Shown piece after piece: positions 55,955-64,000 of a stretch of 64,000 bases of DNA. The notes beneath the pieces were generated by a model. It searched no databases, was not told where the DNA came from, and saw only the letters and a list, made by a program, of their open reading frames with translations. Made by a program: the position numbers and the translations under genes. This DNA comes from Sulfuritalea sp. Lineage in GTDB: Bacteria; Pseudomonadota; Gammaproteobacteria; Burkholderiales; Rhodocyclaceae. The stretch's first letter is position 1; each line of letters starts with the position of its first letter. The stretch lies in contig JADYZH010000075.1 in the NCBI GenBank assembly GCA_020853215.1, forward strand, positions 1 to 64,000, read 5' to 3'.

Positions 55955-56190
55955 GGCGTCACGCAAAAGTATGCATCGCTTTGCCGATGACAGAAGCGAT
56001 GTGGCCTTGATATCGATAATTGGTACTGCGCGCGTCCCGGTCACCATATTCGCCGCCTTCATATTCGGACAAGTGATTGTCCGCGGTCCGTCCAGTCGAT
56101 GGCGCAATGCAGCCGACATCGACGATAAGGCAAGTCCTGACCCGCAATGCGTGATGGGCGCCCCGTCCCCATGCCTCTTCTGCCCCGTGC

Positions 56191-56280
56191 CTACGTAGAT
56201 ACCGCAGTTTGTCGCGTATTTCACGGATAAACAAAATACCACCCCTTTGAGAGTATCACTCTCCATGGGACGCGAACATT
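56191..56280 (+). repeat. Conserved upstream element copy F (upstream of fliH)
   Basis: CTACGTAGATACCGCAGTTTGTCGCGTATTTCACGGATAAACAAAATACCACCCCTTTGAGAGTATCA. Confidence 0.87.
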
Positions 56281-56408
56281 CAGTTGCCTTTCTTTGCCAG
56301 ACGAATCGCAAGCAGTCGCGGCCTTTTTACGGGGAAATCAGCAATGAGCAGCAACATTTCCGCGACCACCCGGCAGCCGAATCATTTCCGCGACGACCCA
56401 GGATTTCC

Positions 56409-57086
56409 ATGCCTCAACCCAAACCTTCGCCGACTGCCTGGAAACGCTGGGAACTGACGCACTTCACCGAAGCTGCCAGTACAGCCACCACCAAAGCCAG
56501 GTCCGTCATGACGCACCTGCCGCCGGACGCCGTGGCGCCACCGCCGACTTTCGCTGACGAGGAAATTGCCCGTTTGCGCGAGGCAGCCCGACAGGAAGGC
56601 TATCAGGCGGGTTTCGACTCGGGTCGCGAAGCGGCTGCGGCAACCGGACACGAACTCGCCGCGCGACTGGGGCAGGCCATTTCCCGCTTCGACTCTGGCG
56701 TTTCCCAGCTCGAACAAGCCGTGGCAAGCGAAGTTCTGGCGCTGGCGCTCGAAATTGCGCGCAAGGTCGTTCACCAGACCATTGCCGTGAAGCCCCGGAT
56801 CATCCTCGACGTGATCCGGGAAGCCCTGCTGCAAATGCCTTTGCAGCACGCAATGATTCACCTCAATACGGAAGATGCCGCGCTGGTGCGCGCCCATGCC
56901 GGTGAGCAACTAGCGCATGCCGGCCACCGCATCCAGGACGACCCCCAGCTGGCGCGCGGCGATGTCGTTATCGATACCGGCGGCGCGCATCTGAACGCCC
57001 GCCTCGCTACACGCTGGCAAAACGTCATCGCCACGCTCGGCCAAGACACGCCCTGGCTTGAAGCAGACGAGACAGGGCACTCATGA
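56409..57086 (+). CDS. fliH: Flagellar assembly protein FliH
   Basis: [26 protein letters not shown]...[19 protein letters not shown]; precedes fliI; start chosen at MPQPKPSP. Confidence 0.92.
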   Translation: MPQPKPSPTAWKRWELTHFTEAASTATTKARSVMTHLPPDAVAPPPTFADEEIARLREAARQEGYQAGFDSGREAAAATGHELAARLGQAISRFDSGVSQLEQAVASEVLALALEIARKVVHQTIAVKPRIILDVIREALLQMPLQHAMIHLNTEDAALVRAHAGEQLAHAGHRIQDDPQLARGDVVIDTGGAHLNARLATRWQNVIATLGQDTPWLEADETGHS

Positions 57087-58474
57087 ATCCGCAACGAATG
57101 GCACAGTATCTCGATCAGTGCCGCGTCCAGGTCGCCGCTGCCCAGGCCCGAAATCTTGCCGGGCGCCTGACCCGCATCAACGGACTGGTGATGGAGGCTT
57201 CCGGCCTGAAGTTGCCGCTAGGAGCCGCGGTACGCATCCAGACGCCAGGCGCCGGCATGGTCGAAGCCGAAATTGTCGGCTTTGCCGGCGACCGGCTATT
57301 CATGATGCCCGCGGAAGACGTCTATGGACTGGCCCCGGGCGCGCTTGTGCTGCCACAGGAACCGCCGCTGGGCGCTCCGGTTTTCGGGCAAAGTCCGCCG
57401 GCGAAACGCCGCGCTCGGGATCGCACCAAACACCTGCCGGTGGGCGATGAGCTGCTGGGTCGGGTGGTGGATGGCAATGGCCGGCCGCTCGACGATCTAG
57501 GCCCCATCGTTACCAGTCACCAGCATTCATTGGCGAGCCGTCCGCTTAATCCGTTGAAACGGGAGCCGATTCGTCACAGCATGGATGTCGGCATCCGTGC
57601 CATCAACGGCTTGCTGACGGTGGGTCGCGGACAGCGTCTGGGCCTTTTCGCCGGCTCGGGCGTGGGTAAGAGTGTGCTGCTGGGCATGATGGCGCGCTAC
57701 ACCGGAGCGGACCGTATCGTGGTTGGACTGATCGGCGAACGCGGCCGCGAAGTACAAGAGTTCATCGACCAGAATCTGGGCCGCGAAGGTCGCGCCCGCT
57801 CTGTCGTCGTCGCCGCTCCGGCCGATGTCAGCCCCTTGCTGCGACTGCAAGGTGCGGCCTATGCAACTGCGATTGCCGAGCACTTTCGCGATGAGGGCCA
57901 GCATGTATTGCTGATCATGGATTCACTCACCCGCTACGCCATGGCGCAGCGCGAAATTGCCCTGGCCATCGGCGAACCACCGGTCACCCGTGGTTATCCT
58001 CCCTCGGTTTTCGCCCGCCTGCCACAACTGGTGGAACGCGCCGGTAACGGACCCCCTGGCGGCGGCTCGATCACCGCTTTCTACACGGTGCTCACCGAGG
58101 GCGATGATCCACAGGATCCGATTGCCGATGCCGCGCGTGCCATCCTCGATGGCCATATCGTGCTCGGACGCCAACTGGCCGACGCCGGACACTATCCGGC
58201 CATCGATATCGAGCAGTCCATCTCGCGCGTGATGCCCCAGCTCATCACGCCGCAGCAACTCGAACTGGCACGCCACTTCAAGCAGCTCTATTCACGCTAC
58301 CAGCGCGCCCGCGACCTTCTCGCTGTCGGCGCCTACGCACCCGGCTCCGATCTGCTGCTCGACCGCGCGATAGCGCTCTACCCGAAGATCGAAGCCTTCC
58401 TCCAGCAACCCATCGAAGAACGCGCCAGCAGTGACAGTGCGGCGCAGCGCCTCGGCGAATTGTTCACGGCATGA
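57083..58474 (+). CDS. fliI: Flagellum-specific ATPase FliI
   Basis: [79 protein letters not shown]. Confidence 0.97.
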   Translation: MNPQRMAQYLDQCRVQVAAAQARNLAGRLTRINGLVMEASGLKLPLGAAVRIQTPGAGMVEAEIVGFAGDRLFMMPAEDVYGLAPGALVLPQEPPLGAPVFGQSPPAKRRARDRTKHLPVGDELLGRVVDGNGRPLDDLGPIVTSHQHSLASRPLNPLKREPIRHSMDVGIRAINGLLTVGRGQRLGLFAGSGVGKSVLLGMMARYTGADRIVVGLIGERGREVQEFIDQNLGREGRARSVVVAAPADVSPLLRLQGAAYATAIAEHFRDEGQHVLLIMDSLTRYAMAQREIALAIGEPPVTRGYPPSVFARLPQLVERAGNGPPGGGSITAFYTVLTEGDDPQDPIADAARAILDGHIVLGRQLADAGHYPAIDIEQSISRVMPQLITPQQLELARHFKQLYSRYQRARDLLAVGAYAPGSDLLLDRAIALYPKIEAFLQQPIEERASSDSAAQRLGELFTA

Positions 58475-58515
58475 CATTGGCGCCAGCTGACATCACTTTC
58501 TGAAAGCCCTTCAAC

Positions 58516-59004
58516 ATGGCCTCAAACTTTCCCCTGCAATCCTTGCTCGACCTCTCCCAATTGCACCTCGACGAAGCGGCTCGCGAACTGGGCAAACTGA
58601 TCGCCGGAGAGCAGGAAGCCTCCAAGAGGCTCAGCATGCTGGTGCAGTACCGGGAGGAATATCATGCGCGGTTTCTGGCCCAGGCAAAAAGTGGCATCGG
58701 CCTGGGTGAGTGGAGCAACTACACCCACTTTCTTGCCCGCATCGATGATGCCATCGTACCGGCTGCGCTGGCCGTGACGCAGACCCAGCAGCAGACTCTG
58801 GCCGGCCAGCAGAACTGGATGGGGAAACACGGACGCGTCAGAGCCTTCGGTACCTTGGCCGACCGTCATCAGTCACACGTCGATTCGCAAGAGCAACGCA
58901 CGGAACAGAAAGCCAGCGACGAACATGGCGCGCGGCGACATGGTGCAATGGAAAGCGAGTGGAATCCCTTCCGGATGCTCGCACCAGCCCTTCCGACAGG
59001 TTAG
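58516..59004 (+). CDS. fliJ: Flagellar protein FliJ
   Basis: QSLLDLSQLHLDEAARELGKLIAGEQEASKRLSMLVQYREEYHARF; RVRAFGTLADRHQSHVDSQEQRTEQKASDEHGARR; between fliI and fliK. Confidence 0.9.
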   Translation: MASNFPLQSLLDLSQLHLDEAARELGKLIAGEQEASKRLSMLVQYREEYHARFLAQAKSGIGLGEWSNYTHFLARIDDAIVPAALAVTQTQQQTLAGQQNWMGKHGRVRAFGTLADRHQSHVDSQEQRTEQKASDEHGARRHGAMESEWNPFRMLAPALPTG

Positions 59005-59021
59005 TTCCGAGGCCAAGAGCG

Positions 59022-59038
59022 TGGCACAAGCCTTGCTT
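59022..59038 (+). promoter_or_regulatory. Sigma-54 promoter of fliK (fliKLMNOPQ)
   Basis: TGGCACA-AGCC-TTGCTT, near-consensus -24/-12 with exact spacing, ~39 nt before fliK ATG. Confidence 0.82.
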
Positions 59039-59076
59039 GAACTAACGCATGACAATCCAGGCCGGAAGAAAATCAA

Positions 59077-60279
59077 ATGAATGAAATCCTGATGACACCG
59101 CAGTCCGGAGCCGCGCCGACCCAGGCCTCCGGCCGCAGCGCCGAATCTCGCGCCGGTGAAGCCGCCAAGGGCGACACAGAAACGGGCCCGCAAGTACTGT
59201 TTGCGGCGGTCCTGAAAGCGAAAAGCGAAAAGCAGCCGACGGAATCCGGCAAGGAAGTTCCATCCGACACGGAGTCACCGCCGATTGATGGCGCATCCGG
59301 CGTACCAACCGTTGCTGCGCCGGATCTGCTTACCATGCTGGTGGCGGAACACCCTCTCGCCGCAAAAGCGGAGCAGACGGCCTTTGCACCCGCAACCCCG
59401 CCGGCCGGCCAAGTTCAGCTTGATCCGCTCGCCGTTGTGGCGCCGGCAGCTCCGCCGACGCAAGCCCCCTCCCCGAGCGACGCCATGGCAACTTTTGATA
59501 CCTCGCGCCACCCCGCCGGGATCGATACCAATCCCGGCGACACCGTATCGCCAACGCCGACTTTCCTGTCGGCTGAGACGCCGGATGCCAAGAACAGTTC
59601 CGGCCGGCGGCAGGGAGAGCCGGGGGTCGATCACGGCAACATGGCAAGCCCTGCCCCGGACAAGCTTGCCGTCGACGCGGCAATTGCTGCCACCTCCGCA
59701 AAGGCAGGCACCGCTTCAATGGCCAATGATTTATATGAACAGGATTTCCGCACCGCCATCGATCGCGCGTCGGGCAACCCGGCAGCCATCGGGGTACAGA
59801 CCAGCGCAACATCTGCACCCATGCCGCCCGCACCCGGCCTGCGTGTGGAAACCCCATTGGGCCAGCCAGGCTGGCGCGATGAAGTCGGCCAGAAGCTGAC
59901 GTGGATGGTGAGCAATAACCGGCAACAAGCTGAACTCGTATTGAATCCACCCCAGCTCGGCCGTATAGAAGTCGCGCTGACCATCGAGGACGACCGCGCC
60001 AGCGTGAGCTTTGCCACGCCCCACGCAGCGGTACGCGAGACGCTTGAAAACTCCGTGGCGCGACTGCGTGAAATGCTCGCCGACGCCGGCGTCACGCTCG
60101 GTCAAACCCAGGTCGGCACCAACTCCGGCAATGACCCGAATCCAATGCACCCGAAAATTGATCGCTTTCTATCCACCCGCCCGGCCGGTGAAGGCCATGC
60201 CGCCACAATCGGTCTGCCTGGCAGCGAATCGGCATGGCGTTCCACCACCAGTCGCGGTATGGTGGACGTTTTTGCCTAG
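59077..60279 (+). CDS. fliK: Flagellar hook-length control protein FliK
   Basis: C-terminal QQAELVLNPPQLGRIEVALTIEDDRASVSFATPHAAVRETLENSVARLREMLADAGVTLGQTQV. Confidence 0.93.
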   Translation: MNEILMTPQSGAAPTQASGRSAESRAGEAAKGDTETGPQVLFAAVLKAKSEKQPTESGKEVPSDTESPPIDGASGVPTVAAPDLLTMLVAEHPLAAKAEQTAFAPATPPAGQVQLDPLAVVAPAAPPTQAPSPSDAMATFDTSRHPAGIDTNPGDTVSPTPTFLSAETPDAKNSSGRRQGEPGVDHGNMASPAPDKLAVDAAIAATSAKAGTASMANDLYEQDFRTAIDRASGNPAAIGVQTSATSAPMPPAPGLRVETPLGQPGWRDEVGQKLTWMVSNNRQQAELVLNPPQLGRIEVALTIEDDRASVSFATPHAAVRETLENSVARLREMLADAGVTLGQTQVGTNSGNDPNPMHPKIDRFLSTRPAGEGHAATIGLPGSESAWRSTTSRGMVDVFA

Positions 60280-60303
60280 CGTGGTCAGCGCATGACGCCG
60301 GAA

Positions 60304-60319
60304 CGGCGCCGATGTTGCG
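60304..60319 (+). promoter_or_regulatory. Weak candidate sigma-54 promoter upstream of fliL
   Basis: CGGCGCC-GATG-TTGCG, GG-N10-GC. Confidence 0.35.
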
Positions 60320-60386
60320 GTAGTAGCGCAAAAGCAGGAGCCGCGACGCATACCGCATATCCATGACTCTACTCCGGAGAACTTGA

Positions 60387-60965
60387 ATGGCAGATACCAA
60401 AAAGGCAGAGACGGAAGCTGCGCCACCACCGCCCAAGAAGAAGAGTAAATGGCTGCTGTTCATCATTATCGGCATAGCGGGTTTGGCACTGGGGGGGGGT
60501 GGCGCCTACTTTCTGGTGAAAAAGCAGGTGACCGAAGAAAGTGCGGACGCGCCGGCGCCGGAAGGTGCAAAGAAGAAGAAAGCCGACAACGCCGCCCCAC
60601 CCGTGTTCTACAAATTCGACAAGCCATTTACCGTCAAGCTGCAAACAGAGCAGCAGGAAGCCTACTTGCAAGCCGAGGTGCAGTTGAAACTGCCGGACGC
60701 GCAGAGCGTCGATCTGATCAAACAGTACGAGCCGGAATTGAAACATCGCATTACCTTGACCATGATGGGAAAAAAAGCGTCGGTCATCGGCACGGCCGAC
60801 GGCGTGCAACAACTGGCCAACGAATTGCGTAGCGTCACCAACAGCGTCATCGTTCCGGCATCAGTGCCGAAGGGCAAACCTGTCGCCGAAACAGACCCTG
60901 CCACGATCCCCGACGCTGATGCCCCGGTACAATCCGTGCTATTCTCAAGCTTCATCATCCAGTGA
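60387..60965 (+). CDS. fliL: Flagellar basal body-associated protein FliL
   Basis: KKKSKWLLFIIIGIAGLALGGGGAYFLVKK; FYKFDKPFTVKLQTEQQEAYLQAEVQLKLPD; fliKLM order. Confidence 0.93.
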   Translation: MADTKKAETEAAPPPPKKKSKWLLFIIIGIAGLALGGGGAYFLVKKQVTEESADAPAPEGAKKKKADNAAPPVFYKFDKPFTVKLQTEQQEAYLQAEVQLKLPDAQSVDLIKQYEPELKHRITLTMMGKKASVIGTADGVQQLANELRSVTNSVIVPASVPKGKPVAETDPATIPDADAPVQSVLFSSFIIQ

Positions 60966-60993
60966 TTCCGCGCCCTTTCAAGGGCGAACCCGC

Positions 60994-61971
60994 ATGGCCG
61001 AGGATTTTCTCTCCCAAGAAGAAGTCGACGCACTACTCAAGGGCGTTACCGGCGAAACCGACGAGACGGCGTCGAATGTCAGTGACCCCGGGGGCGTCAA
61101 ATCCTACGACATAGGCCGTCAGGAGCGCATCGTTCGCGGCCGCATGCCGACGATGGAGCTCATCAACGAGCGTTTTGCCCGCTACCTGCGCATCGGCCTG
61201 TTCAATTTCATGCACAAGGGCGTCGAGGTATCCGTCGGCCCGATCAAGGTCCAGAAGTACAGCGAGTTCATCCGCAACCTGGTGGTTCCCACCAACCTCA
61301 ACCTGATTCAGGCCAAGCCATTGCGTGGCTCCGGGCTGATCGTGCTGGACCCGAATCTGGTCTTTCTTGTCGTCGACAACATGTTTGGTGGCGACGGCCG
61401 TTTCCATACACGGGTCGAAGGCCGCGACTTCACGGCGACCGAGCAGCGAATCATCCAGGGACTGCTCGGGGTTGTCTTCGAGGAATATCAGAGGGCCTGG
61501 CAACCGGTTTATCCGCTCACCTTCGAATATGTGCGTTCCGAAATGAACACACAGTTCGCCAACATTGCGACGCCATCGGAAGTAGTGATAGCCATCACCT
61601 TCAACCTCGAATTTTCCGGCAACACGTCGGACCTGCACATCTGCCTACCCTACTCGATGGTCGAGCCCATTCGTGACATGCTCAACAGCGCCATGCACAG
61701 CGAGCAGGCGTCGTCCGACAATCGCTGGACCAGCATGCTGACGCGACAACTGCAAACCGCGGAAGTGGAGCTTGTTTCCACGCTGGGCTCGACAAGCATT
61801 ACGTTTGGGGAGATCATAAACATGAAAGTCGGCGACGTAGTACCGCTGACGATCGAGGAAAATGTTCGGGCCACGGTGGATGGAGTGCCTGTCGTCGAGG
61901 CCCGATACGGTATTCGAAACGGACAGTACGCGCTCAAAATCAATCGCTTCCTTAGCGAAAAAGAAGCCTGA
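60994..61971 (+). CDS. fliM: Flagellar motor switch protein FliM
   Basis: MAEDFLSQEEVDALLKGVTGE; YDIGRQERIVRGRMPTMELINERFARYLRIGLFNFMHKGVEV. Confidence 0.97.
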   Translation: MAEDFLSQEEVDALLKGVTGETDETASNVSDPGGVKSYDIGRQERIVRGRMPTMELINERFARYLRIGLFNFMHKGVEVSVGPIKVQKYSEFIRNLVVPTNLNLIQAKPLRGSGLIVLDPNLVFLVVDNMFGGDGRFHTRVEGRDFTATEQRIIQGLLGVVFEEYQRAWQPVYPLTFEYVRSEMNTQFANIATPSEVVIAITFNLEFSGNTSDLHICLPYSMVEPIRDMLNSAMHSEQASSDNRWTSMLTRQLQTAEVELVSTLGSTSITFGEIINMKVGDVVPLTIEENVRATVDGVPVVEARYGIRNGQYALKINRFLSEKEA

Positions 61972-62019
61972 CGACTCCATCGGGCGCTGCCGCAAGCGTC
62001 ATAAATGTCGGAGAAGTGA

Positions 62020-62448
62020 ATGAACCTGAAAACTGCACCTGCCAGCGTCGAACAACCGGTCTCGGATGACGATTGGGCCGCTGCCATGGGCGAACAGGCC
62101 ACAATCGAAGCGTCACCCGGCCCGGTCATCCAGCCAGCGCAGATTTTCGAGCAGTTTGCCGAGACAGACGGCAAGTCGCCGACGCCACAAGGTTTTGACA
62201 TGATCATGGACATCCCGGTCGCACTCACGGTGGAACTGGGCCGTACCAAGATTTCCATCCGCAATCTGTTGCAACTGGCGCACGGCTCGGTAGTCGAGCT
62301 TGACGGCATGGCCGGCGAGCCGATGGACGTATTGATCAACGGCACGCTGATCGCACAGGGCGAGGTAGTCGTGGTCAACGACAAATTCGGCATCCGCCTG
62401 ACCGACATCATCACACCGCAGGAACGCATCCGCAAACTGAACCGCTGA
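62020..62448 (+). CDS. fliN: Flagellar motor switch protein FliN
   Basis: MDIPVALTVELGRTKISIRNLLQLAHGSVVELDGMAGEPMDVLINGTLIAQGEVVVVNDKFGIRLTDIITPQERIRKLN. Confidence 0.97.
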   Translation: MNLKTAPASVEQPVSDDDWAAAMGEQATIEASPGPVIQPAQIFEQFAETDGKSPTPQGFDMIMDIPVALTVELGRTKISIRNLLQLAHGSVVELDGMAGEPMDVLINGTLIAQGEVVVVNDKFGIRLTDIITPQERIRKLNR

Positions 62449-62475
62449 TAAGTCGGCGCTTACCCCCTTTGCTTC

Positions 62476-62492
62476 ACGGCTTTTCAAGCCGT
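62476..62492. other. 7-bp inverted repeat in the fliN-fliO gap
   Basis: ACGGCTT-TTC-AAGCCGT. Confidence 0.45.
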
Positions 62493-62501
62493 CGGGGCTC
62501 T

Positions 62502-62969
62502 ATGCTTGCACCAATATTTCCGCCGCTGCTCCGCCACCGCGCGGTGATGCGGTTTCAGGTGCGCATGCGCAAACTTATCACCTTCTTCGTCACCGGTTTC
62601 CTGCTTGCCGCGGACCTCTCGGCGCAAGCAGTAGCCCCGCCATCGGTAAGCGGTGGCCTGGCGCAGATGCTACTTGGCCTGGGCGGCGTCCTGGCACTCC
62701 TGGTAGGCAGTCTCTGGCTTCTGAAAAAACTCACGGCACCACGCGGCGCGGCAGCCGGGCTGATGCGGGTCGTCGCCGCCACCGCGGTGGGCGGGCGTGA
62801 GCGCGTGGTCATCGTTGAAGTCGGCAGCACATGGCTGGTGCTGGGCGTAGCCCCCGGTCACGTTTCCGCCTTGGCCGAGATTCCTCGTCAACCGGTTTCC
62901 GAACCCCCATCCGGAGCGGCAGCACCCCCTGTACCTGGCTGGCTGCAGCCGTTGATGAAGCGACGTTAG
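62502..62969 (+). CDS. fliO: Flagellar biosynthesis protein FliO
   Basis: [23 protein letters not shown]...[35 protein letters not shown]; fliN-O-P order. Start uncertain (MRFQVRMRK alternative). Confidence 0.88.
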   Translation: MLAPIFPPLLRHRAVMRFQVRMRKLITFFVTGFLLAADLSAQAVAPPSVSGGLAQMLLGLGGVLALLVGSLWLLKKLTAPRGAAAGLMRVVAATAVGGRERVVIVEVGSTWLVLGVAPGHVSALAEIPRQPVSEPPSGAAAPPVPGWLQPLMKRR

Positions 62970-62971
62970 TC

Positions 62972-63706
62972 ATGCCGGCGCGATTTCTCGCCATTTTTTT
63001 CCTGCTTTCACCGGCGCAGGCATTTGCCCAGGCGCTACCTGCGCTCACCAGCACCCCAATGGCGAGCGGCGGCATCCAGTGGTCACTATCGATTCAAACC
63101 CTGCTGCTACTCACCGGCATTACTTTCCTGCCGGCCCTGATCCTTATGATGACCAGCTTCACTCGCATCATCATCGTCTTCTCCTTGCTGCGTCACGCCT
63201 TGGGAACCCAAACTTCGCCGCCGAACCAGGTCCTGGTCGGATTGGCGCTGTTCCTCACATTTTTCATCATGGCCCCGGTCGGCGAGCGGATCTACAACGA
63301 AGCCTATCTGCCTCTGGCCGAAAACAAGATCAGTTTCCAGGAAGCCCTGGAGAAGGGTGCTGTGCCGCTGCGCAACTTCATGCTGAAGCAGGTCCGCGAC
63401 GCCGACCTTGCCACATTTTCAAGAATCGCCAAGCAACCCGCTCCGGTCAGAGCCGACGAGATCCCCATGCGCATCCTGATTCCGGCCTTCGTCACTTCGG
63501 AACTGAAGACGGCCTTCCAGATCGGCTTCATCGTTTTCATCCCGTTTCTCATCATCGACATGATCGTCGCCTCAGTGTTGATGTCGATGGGTATGATGAT
63601 GATGTCGCCGGTCATCGTTGCCCTGCCTTTCAAGATCATGCTTTTTGTCCTGGTCGATGGCTGGAACCTGCTGATCGGCTCGCTGGTCCTGAGTTTCGGT
63701 CAATGA
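62972..63706 (+). CDS. fliP: Flagellar export protein FliP
   Basis: [61 protein letters not shown]. Confidence 0.97.
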   Translation: MPARFLAIFFLLSPAQAFAQALPALTSTPMASGGIQWSLSIQTLLLLTGITFLPALILMMTSFTRIIIVFSLLRHALGTQTSPPNQVLVGLALFLTFFIMAPVGERIYNEAYLPLAENKISFQEALEKGAVPLRNFMLKQVRDADLATFSRIAKQPAPVRADEIPMRILIPAFVTSELKTAFQIGFIVFIPFLIIDMIVASVLMSMGMMMMSPVIVALPFKIMLFVLVDGWNLLIGSLVLSFGQ

Positions 63707-63972
63707 CCCCGACCACCGTCATCGAAATCGGCCGTGGTGCGCTTGAGCTTACGTTGCTGATTTCCGCGCCGCTGTTCATCGCCGCGCTGGTGACCGGACT
63801 GATTGTCAGCATCTTTCAGGCGGCCACCCAGATCAATGAGGCGACACTTTCCTTCGTGCCGAAGCTGGTGGCGATTTTCGTTACCCTGATTCTCGCCGGG
63901 CCGTGGATGATCACCATGATGACCGACTACATGCAGCGCCTCTACGGTTCGATTCCCGGAGTCATCGGTTAG
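63703..63972 (+). CDS. fliQ: Flagellar export protein FliQ
   Basis: [81 protein letters not shown]. Confidence 0.96.
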   Translation: MTPTTVIEIGRGALELTLLISAPLFIAALVTGLIVSIFQAATQINEATLSFVPKLVAIFVTLILAGPWMITMMTDYMQRLYGSIPGVIG

Positions 63973-64000
63973 GATCCGTTCTCAATCATGCGACGGTGGC

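Noticed and set aside
16314-56280. Idea that the six-copy element is an insertion sequence or MITE
   Set aside because: No terminal inverted repeats or target duplications seen, no transposase in the window, and strict orientation with downstream genes.
63988-64000. Possible fliR start at the window edge
   Set aside because: Only 13 nt are visible; the identity would rest on gene order alone.

Overview
This GC-rich 64 kb window looks like a betaproteobacterial chromosome segment (Rhodocyclales-like by general impression, not tested). It is a chemotaxis / two-component / c-di-GMP / flagellar super-cluster. From left to right it contains: cheY, a receptor, a STAS protein, cheA, MCP, cheW, MCP, a REC-HD-GYP protein and a hybrid kinase; then a PAS-MCP, a LuxR-type regulator, cheR-cheB-cheD, HDOD, a CxxCH MCP, a tandem cheV, cheY-cheZ and a second cheA; then hybrid kinases, a J-domain/Sel1 gene pair and a CZB receptor; then fliFG (minus strand), fleSR-fliE, an ~11 kb block (alpha-carbonic anhydrase, lipoprotein, HD-GYP, methyltransferase, GGDEF, hybrid kinase, coiled-coil protein) and fliHIJKLMNOPQ. 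I see no tRNA, rRNA, CRISPR array or transposase. The most interesting non-gene signal is a six-copy, gapless, strictly spaced ~60-70 bp element (CTACGTAGATACCGCAGTTTGTCGCGTAATTCACGGATAAACAAA-N9-CTTTGAGA). Every copy lies upstream of a chemotaxis, flagellar or c-di-GMP gene and in the same orientation as that gene. Other leads are sigma-54 promoters at fliE, fliK and fliF, a shared C-terminal KIELF peptide on a receptor and CheD, a CheV-CheV fusion, an MshEN-like motif in CheA, a duplicated DDLQALFD motif in CheZ, and in-frame palindromic insertions in a hybrid kinase. All family assignments come from reading motifs; no database search was run.
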